This document shows positions 60,746 through 64,000 of a stretch of DNA of 64,000 nt, piece by piece. The translations under genes were made by a program, and so were the position numbers. The notes beneath the pieces are model-generated. The model ran no database searches. It was not told the DNA's origin and saw nothing but the letters and a program-made list of their open reading frames with translations. The stretch is from Hylemonella sp. (GTDB lineage: Bacteria; Pseudomonadota; Gammaproteobacteria; Burkholderiales; Burkholderiaceae_C), in NCBI GenBank assembly GCA_030695415.1, contig JAUYQZ010000032.1, forward strand, positions 1-64,000, written 5' to 3'. Within the stretch, counting starts at the first letter, position 1, and the number at the start of each line of letters is the position of its first letter.

Positions 60746-62011
60746 ATGACCGACACCAATACTGCCGACGCACCGGTGAAGCTCCACACGCTGGAGATCG
60801 CGAAGCCTGACCATATCGGCGCCGGCGCGAACGTCGGCAGCCGGATCAATGGCTTCATGGACGTGCTCGCGCCGACCGACACCATCATCCAGACGAAGGG
60901 CGGCGGCATCGGCCAGCTGCAGATCTACAAGGAGCTGCTGCGCGATGACCAAGTCCGCAGCACGCTGCAGCAGCGGCGCAGCGCGATCGTGTCGAAGGAA
61001 TGGGTTGTGGAACCCGGCGCGCAGGACGCGCAGTCCGAAGACGCCGCCGAAGCGCTGCGCCAAGACCTGCGCGCCATCCGCTGGGACGACATCACCGACA
61101 AAGCACTGTTCGCCGTGTTCTACGGCTGGGGCGTGGCCGAAATCATGTGGGCACCGGGAAATGGGCGCGTGCAGATCGCCGACGTGAAGGTGCGCGACCG
61201 GGCGCGATTCCGCTTCGGCCATAGCGGCGCGCTCTACCTTCTGCGTGACGGCGCCACGCTCGAGCAGATGCCCGAGCGCAAGTTCTGGACGATGAACGCG
61301 GGCGGCGACAGCCACGACGACCCCTACGGCCTCGGCCTGGCGCACTCGATCTACTGGCCGGTGTTCTTCAAGCGCAACGGCGTGAAGTTCTGGCTGGTCT
61401 TCCTGGAGCGGTTCGGGCAGCCGACGGCGCGGGCAACGGTACCGGCCGGCATGATGGACGACCCGAAGACGATCGAAGCGGCGCGCGAAGTCCTCGACTC
61501 GATTGCCACCGACAGCGGCGTGATCATCCCGGACAACTTGACGATCGATCTGCTCGAGGCCGCGCGGAGCGGCACAGCGGACTACTCGAGCATGTGTGAG
61601 TACATGGACAAGGCGATCGCGAAGGTCGTGCTGTCGCAGACGGCCAGCACCGAGGGCACGCCCGGCAAGCTCGGCAGCGACGACACCCAGAAGTCAGTGC
61701 GCGACGACGTCGTGAAAGCCGATGCAGATCTGATCTGCGAAAGCTTCAATCGTCAGGTGGTCCGCTGGTGGATGGACTGGAACTTCCCTGACGCAGCGGC
61801 GCCGCGGGTCTATCGCAAGGTCGAATCTGCACCGGACATGAACACCCGAGCCGACCGCGATACCAAGCTGCACGCCATGGGGTTCCGCCCGGACGAGGCG
61901 TACATCAAGGCGACGTATGGCGAGGGCTGGAAGCCGCGGGCGGTCAGTGATTACGCCGAACAGCGGCGCGACATGCCAGCGGCGGAAAACATGGGTTACC
62001 TGGATTTTTGA
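60746..62011 (+). CDS. Phage portal protein, Mu gp29/DUF935 type
   Basis: 421 aa. LLRDDQVRSTLQQRRSAIVS, VFYGWGVAEIMWAP, FGHSGALYLLR, DPYGLGLAHSIYWPVFFK and LSQTASTEGTPGKL follow the DUF935 pattern. About 90-100 residues shorter than Mu gp29, lacking the C-terminal part. Last rightward gene; starts three bases after the terminase-small-like gene ends. Confidence 0.88.
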   Translation: MTDTNTADAPVKLHTLEIAKPDHIGAGANVGSRINGFMDVLAPTDTIIQTKGGGIGQLQIYKELLRDDQVRSTLQQRRSAIVSKEWVVEPGAQDAQSEDAAEALRQDLRAIRWDDITDKALFAVFYGWGVAEIMWAPGNGRVQIADVKVRDRARFRFGHSGALYLLRDGATLEQMPERKFWTMNAGGDSHDDPYGLGLAHSIYWPVFFKRNGVKFWLVFLERFGQPTARATVPAGMMDDPKTIEAAREVLDSIATDSGVIIPDNLTIDLLEAARSGTADYSSMCEYMDKAIAKVVLSQTASTEGTPGKLGSDDTQKSVRDDVVKADADLICESFNRQVVRWWMDWNFPDAAAPRVYRKVESAPDMNTRADRDTKLHAMGFRPDEAYIKATYGEGWKPRAVSDYAEQRRDMPAAENMGYLDF

Positions 62012-62027
62012 ATCGACGCCACGCCGA

Positions 62028-62654
62028 TCAGTCTTGATCTTCGCCCTGATCTTTTTGCAGGACGTGGGCCTCCTCAATGAGGACTGTGTACGACCGTCCT
62101 CCACGCAGCTTCAAGTGGGGGTTCGCCTGACGGTGCTCTCTGGCTTCTTGAATGAATCTCTCGAAGCCAGGAAGACCCTGACGACGATGCCAATAGATCA
62201 TCAAATCAGCGCCCAGCTCGCCGAAGTTTTCGCCGAATCGCACGATGTCGTGAATCTCTAAAACGTTTGACCGTTCGTGAAGACCCGCTGTTTGGCGTCG
62301 CAGAAGAACGAACCGAGATCCCTTCCCAACGCTTTGCACAAGTCCTTTCGAACCGTGCGCGAGTGAGTTTCGTTGCGCCGACGTTCTCCTCATTCGCTTT
62401 TCCAGCGACGCCCATTCTTCGATAGCGGCCGAATCCTGCTCGGCGTACGAAACAACCGCTTCTGTCATTCGCAATCGAGCGCCGAAGCCTTCCAGCGACC
62501 AAAACGCTTCAGCTGCGACCGTGGGGCCATCGGCAGCTGATCTTCTTGTCACGTAGAACTCGAAGATGCAGCACAAGGCGGACTCGACCGAGTACCAGTT
62601 GGTCAAAGCCTCACCAACTACGCCATCGAATTTTCCTTCCGAATCATCGGACAT
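62028..62654 (-). CDS. Cargo protein with HEPN-like RNSLAH motif
   Basis: 208 aa on the opposite strand at the attR end, the classical cargo position. All-helical N-terminal part: ALTNWYSVESALCCIFEFYV and then FWSLEGFGARLRMTEAVVSY. At 94-101 QRNSLAHG fits the HEPN signature Rx4H (Arg95, His100), shared by many toxin and defence RNases. The gene has its own transcription and converges with the portal gene, 16 bp between the stops. HEPN assignment is a motif-level inference. Confidence 0.6.
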   Translation of the reverse strand: MSDDSEGKFDGVVGEALTNWYSVESALCCIFEFYVTRRSAADGPTVAAEAFWSLEGFGARLRMTEAVVSYAEQDSAAIEEWASLEKRMRRTSAQRNSLAHGSKGLVQSVGKGSRFVLLRRQTAGLHERSNVLEIHDIVRFGENFGELGADLMIYWHRRQGLPGFERFIQEAREHRQANPHLKLRGGRSYTVLIEEAHVLQKDQGEDQD

Positions 62655-62718
62655 AACGCCTCCACGTTGAGAGAAGGCCGGCCGGGGTTGAGCGTCGCAC
62701 CCTCAACGTTCGAGAACC

Positions 62719-62737
62719 GGCTACACCATGGCTACAC
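62719..62737 (+). repeat. Paired GGCTACAC repeats, right end (integrase arm sites)
   Basis: GGCTACAC at 62719-62726 and 62730-62737, 11-bp period, same sequence and orientation as the pair at 49374/49385. Located 66 bp from the attR core; likely integrase arm-binding sites. Confidence 0.6.
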
Positions 62738-62793
62738 GATTCCAAAAACGAAAAAGCCAGCTCTCTCGAACTGGCTTAACTCGTTGAATTCAT

Positions 62794-62869
62794 TGGTGCC
62801 GCTTGTCGGAATCGAACTGACGACCTACCGCTTACAAGGCGGTTGCTCTACCAACTGAGCTAAATCGGC
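62794..62869 (-). tRNA. tRNA-Thr (anticodon TGT), 3' half supplied by the element
   Basis: 76 nt with encoded CCA. Anticodon stem ACCGC / GCGGT, loop CTTGTAA (anticodon TGT). The acceptor 5' strand GCCGATT faces AAGCGGC, leaving an A5-G68 mismatch. The displaced copy at attL has AATCGGC, which would pair perfectly. The tRNA is thus a host/element hybrid. Confidence 0.93.
62803..62838. repeat. attR: att core within tRNA-Thr
   Basis: 36-bp perfect match to 49217-49252, covering the anticodon 3' side, variable loop and T arm. The flank to the left of the core (lower coordinates) belongs to the element and forms the tRNA 3' terminus. Confidence 0.9.
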
Positions 62870-62913
62870 GCACTCCGAATTTTACCGTACGGCCCTGCGG
62901 CCCCGGGCCAACT

Positions 62914-63432
62914 TCATTTGACGCGTTTGAGCGCAGGACGAGCGCCCCCCGGCCGAGGCGGCTCAGGCGGCTCGTCACCCGACTCGCCGCGGACCGGCTC
63001 GACACTGCTCAGGACCGCAGCCGGAGCGGCGATCGGCTCAACGCCCTGCGGCAGCCCGAGCGCACCCGCATCGTCGGCCCTCGACGCTGGCACTTGCTCA
63101 TCCTCATCCGGCGCGAAAGCCATACCCTGACCGCTTTCCCGCGCATAGATGGCCATGACACGGTTCAGCGGGACCATGATGTCCCGGGCCACGCCGGCGA
63201 AGCGGGCCTTGAACTCGATGTAGTCATTCCCAAGCTTCAGGGCACTGGTCGCGTCCATGCTGATGTTCAGGACGATCTCGCCGTCCTTGACGTATTCGCG
63301 CGGGACACGCACCGTGTCATCGACCCGCACGGCGACATAGGGCGTCAGACCGTTGTCGGTACACCACTCGTAAAGGGCCCGGATCAGATAGGGGCGGGTC
63401 GAAGTCGTCCCGCCGGGACTCGTCGTTGACAC
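62914..63432 (-). CDS. sspB: ClpXP specificity-enhancing factor SspB
   Basis: 172 aa using GTG 63432 (VSTTSPGGTTSTRPYLIRAL), 11 bp after the sspA stop. The frame upstream is open but overlaps sspA. Conserved: RPYLIRALYEWCTDNGLTPY, FKARFAGVARDIMVPLNRVMAIYARESGQGM. The Pro/Ala-rich tail ends in RPALKRVK, a ClpX-binding-type motif. Delivers ssrA-tagged proteins to ClpXP. Confidence 0.92.
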   Translation of the reverse strand: MSTTSPGGTTSTRPYLIRALYEWCTDNGLTPYVAVRVDDTVRVPREYVKDGEIVLNISMDATSALKLGNDYIEFKARFAGVARDIMVPLNRVMAIYARESGQGMAFAPDEDEQVPASRADDAGALGLPQGVEPIAAPAAVLSSVEPVRGESGDEPPEPPRPGGARPALKRVK

Positions 63433-63443
63433 GGGAGTTGACC

Positions 63444-64000
63444 TTACTTGCGCATCACCTTCTCGGACGGCGTCAGGGCCTCGATATAGGCCGGACGCGA
63501 GAAAATGCGTTCGGCATACTTCAGCAGCGGCGCGGCATTCTTGCTCAGTTCGATGTCGTAGTAGTCCAGTCGCCACAGCAGCGGGGCGATGGCCACGTCC
63601 AGCATGGAGAAGTTCTCGCCCAGCATGTACTTGTTCTTCAGGAACACCGGAGCCAGCTGGGTCAGGCGGTCACGGATGTGCGAACGCGCCTTTTCCACGG
63701 CCTTTTCATTGCTCTTGGCGGCACGCGATTCAAGGGTGGACACGTGCACGAACAACTCCTTCTCGAAGTTGAGCAGGAACAGACGCACGCGGGCCCGGTC
63801 CACCGGATCGCCGGGCATGAGTTGCGGATGCGGAAAGCGCTCATCAATGTACTCATTGATGATGTTCGACTCGTAAAGGATCAGGTCGCGCTCCACCAGA
63901 ATCGGCACCTGGCCGTAAGGGTTCATGACACTGATGTCTTCAGGCTTGTTGTAGAGATCGACGTCACGGATCTCGAAATCCATGCCCTTCTCGAACAGGA
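63444..64000 (-). CDS. sspA: Stringent starvation protein A (GST fold; 5' end beyond window)
   Basis: The frame is open to the right edge; about 20 N-terminal residues are outside. Reads LFEKGMDFEIRDVDLYNKPE, NPYGQVPILVERDLILYESN and YIDERFPHPQLMPGDP, the SspA signature. RNA-polymerase-associated, GST-fold protein needed in stress. Operon with sspB. Confidence 0.96.
   Translation of the reverse strand, partial: LFEKGMDFEIRDVDLYNKPEDISVMNPYGQVPILVERDLILYESNIINEYIDERFPHPQLMPGDPVDRARVRLFLLNFEKELFVHVSTLESRAAKSNEKAVEKARSHIRDRLTQLAPVFLKNKYMLGENFSMLDVAIAPLLWRLDYYDIELSKNAAPLLKYAERIFSRPAYIEALTPSEKVMRK

Larger units (their letters stand above)
49217..62838. mobile_element. 13.6-kb integrated phage-derived element in tRNA-Thr(TGT)
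   Basis: Bounded by a 36-bp perfect direct repeat (49217-49252 and 62803-62838; period 13,586 bp) derived from the anticodon-to-T-arm part of tRNA-Thr. Contains a tyrosine integrase at the left end, regulators, an O-like/DnaB replication pair, selected Mu-like structural genes (virion morphogenesis, tail chaperone, tape measure, portal), a Mor regulator and a reverse-strand cargo gene. Large terminase, major capsid, protease, sheath/tube, baseplate, fibre and lysis genes are absent. All frames I checked are intact. Either a satellite or a reduced prophage. Confidence 0.88.

Noticed and set aside
53115-62011. Complete Mu-like prophage
   Set aside because: No DDE transposase, large terminase, capsid, sheath/tube or lysis genes could be found, and the element is bounded by tRNA-derived att repeats.
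62667-62858. 63-aa frame across the tRNA-Thr
   Set aside because: Reads through the tRNA and att core; the similar IVGIELTTYRLQ peptide at the left end (49201-49260) is the same att sequence translated, not a gene.

Overview
The window reads as a chromosomal segment of a high-GC betaproteobacterium of the order Burkholderiales, most likely Comamonadaceae (Hydrogenophaga/Rhodoferax/Acidovorax-like). This is inferred from gene content and order (ispB / rplU-rpmA-obgE-proB; pilD-coaE-zapD-yacG-mutT-ATPase-argJ-secA; sspA-sspB) and from the protein sequences; no search was run.

Layout. 1-16.5 kb: housekeeping genes. These are pilB (cut by the left edge), tRNA-Pro(CGG), ispB, rplU-rpmA-obgE, proB, rppH, proS, a lytic transglycosylase, a CBS-domain membrane protein, grxD, a MoxR/DUF58/TgpA-like trio, a SlyD-type isomerase and an AlkB alkane hydroxylase. 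16.5-36.4 kb: one large nitrogen-scavenging region. It holds urease genes ureA-(54-aa membrane protein)-ureB-ureC-ureE-ureF-ureG, a CbbQ/CbbO-type AAA+/VWA pair, aliphatic amidase amiE, fmdB, formamidase fmdA and the five-gene urea/short-chain-amide ABC transporter urtABCDE, all on the minus strand. Divergent from urtA lies an NCS1 permease fused to a hybrid histidine kinase, followed by a LuxR-type response regulator. The expected logic is import of urea, formamide and other amides, hydrolysis to ammonia, and control by the permease-kinase and, for ureA, a candidate sigma-54 promoter. ureD is not in the window. 36.4-49.2 kb: a lipoprotein, a ferritin-like protein, amn, then pilD-coaE-zapD-yacG and the convergent mutT/ATPase/argJ/secA/M23 block, and dciA.

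49.2-62.8 kb: a 13.6-kb integrated element, bounded by a 36-bp perfect direct repeat made from the 3' part of tRNA-Thr(TGT). It carries a tyrosine integrase at one end, paired GGCTACAC repeats near both ends, small regulators, an O-like plus DnaB replication pair, and a few Mu-like morphogenesis genes (virion morphogenesis, tail chaperone with a -1 frameshift site, tape measure, Mor regulator, terminase-small-like, portal). An opposite-strand cargo gene with a HEPN-like RNSLAH motif lies at its right end. Large terminase, capsid, most tail genes and lysis genes are absent, so it is either a phage satellite or a heavily reduced prophage. The right edge holds tRNA-Thr, sspB and sspA (cut).

Most notable observations: the NCS1 permease/histidine-kinase fusion facing the urt operon with a shared dyad; the AAA+/VWA pair inside an amidase/urease cluster; the reduced Mu-like island with its cargo gene; a strongly supported T7 -1 frameshift; and an acceptor-stem mismatch that the island appears to have imposed on tRNA-Thr.
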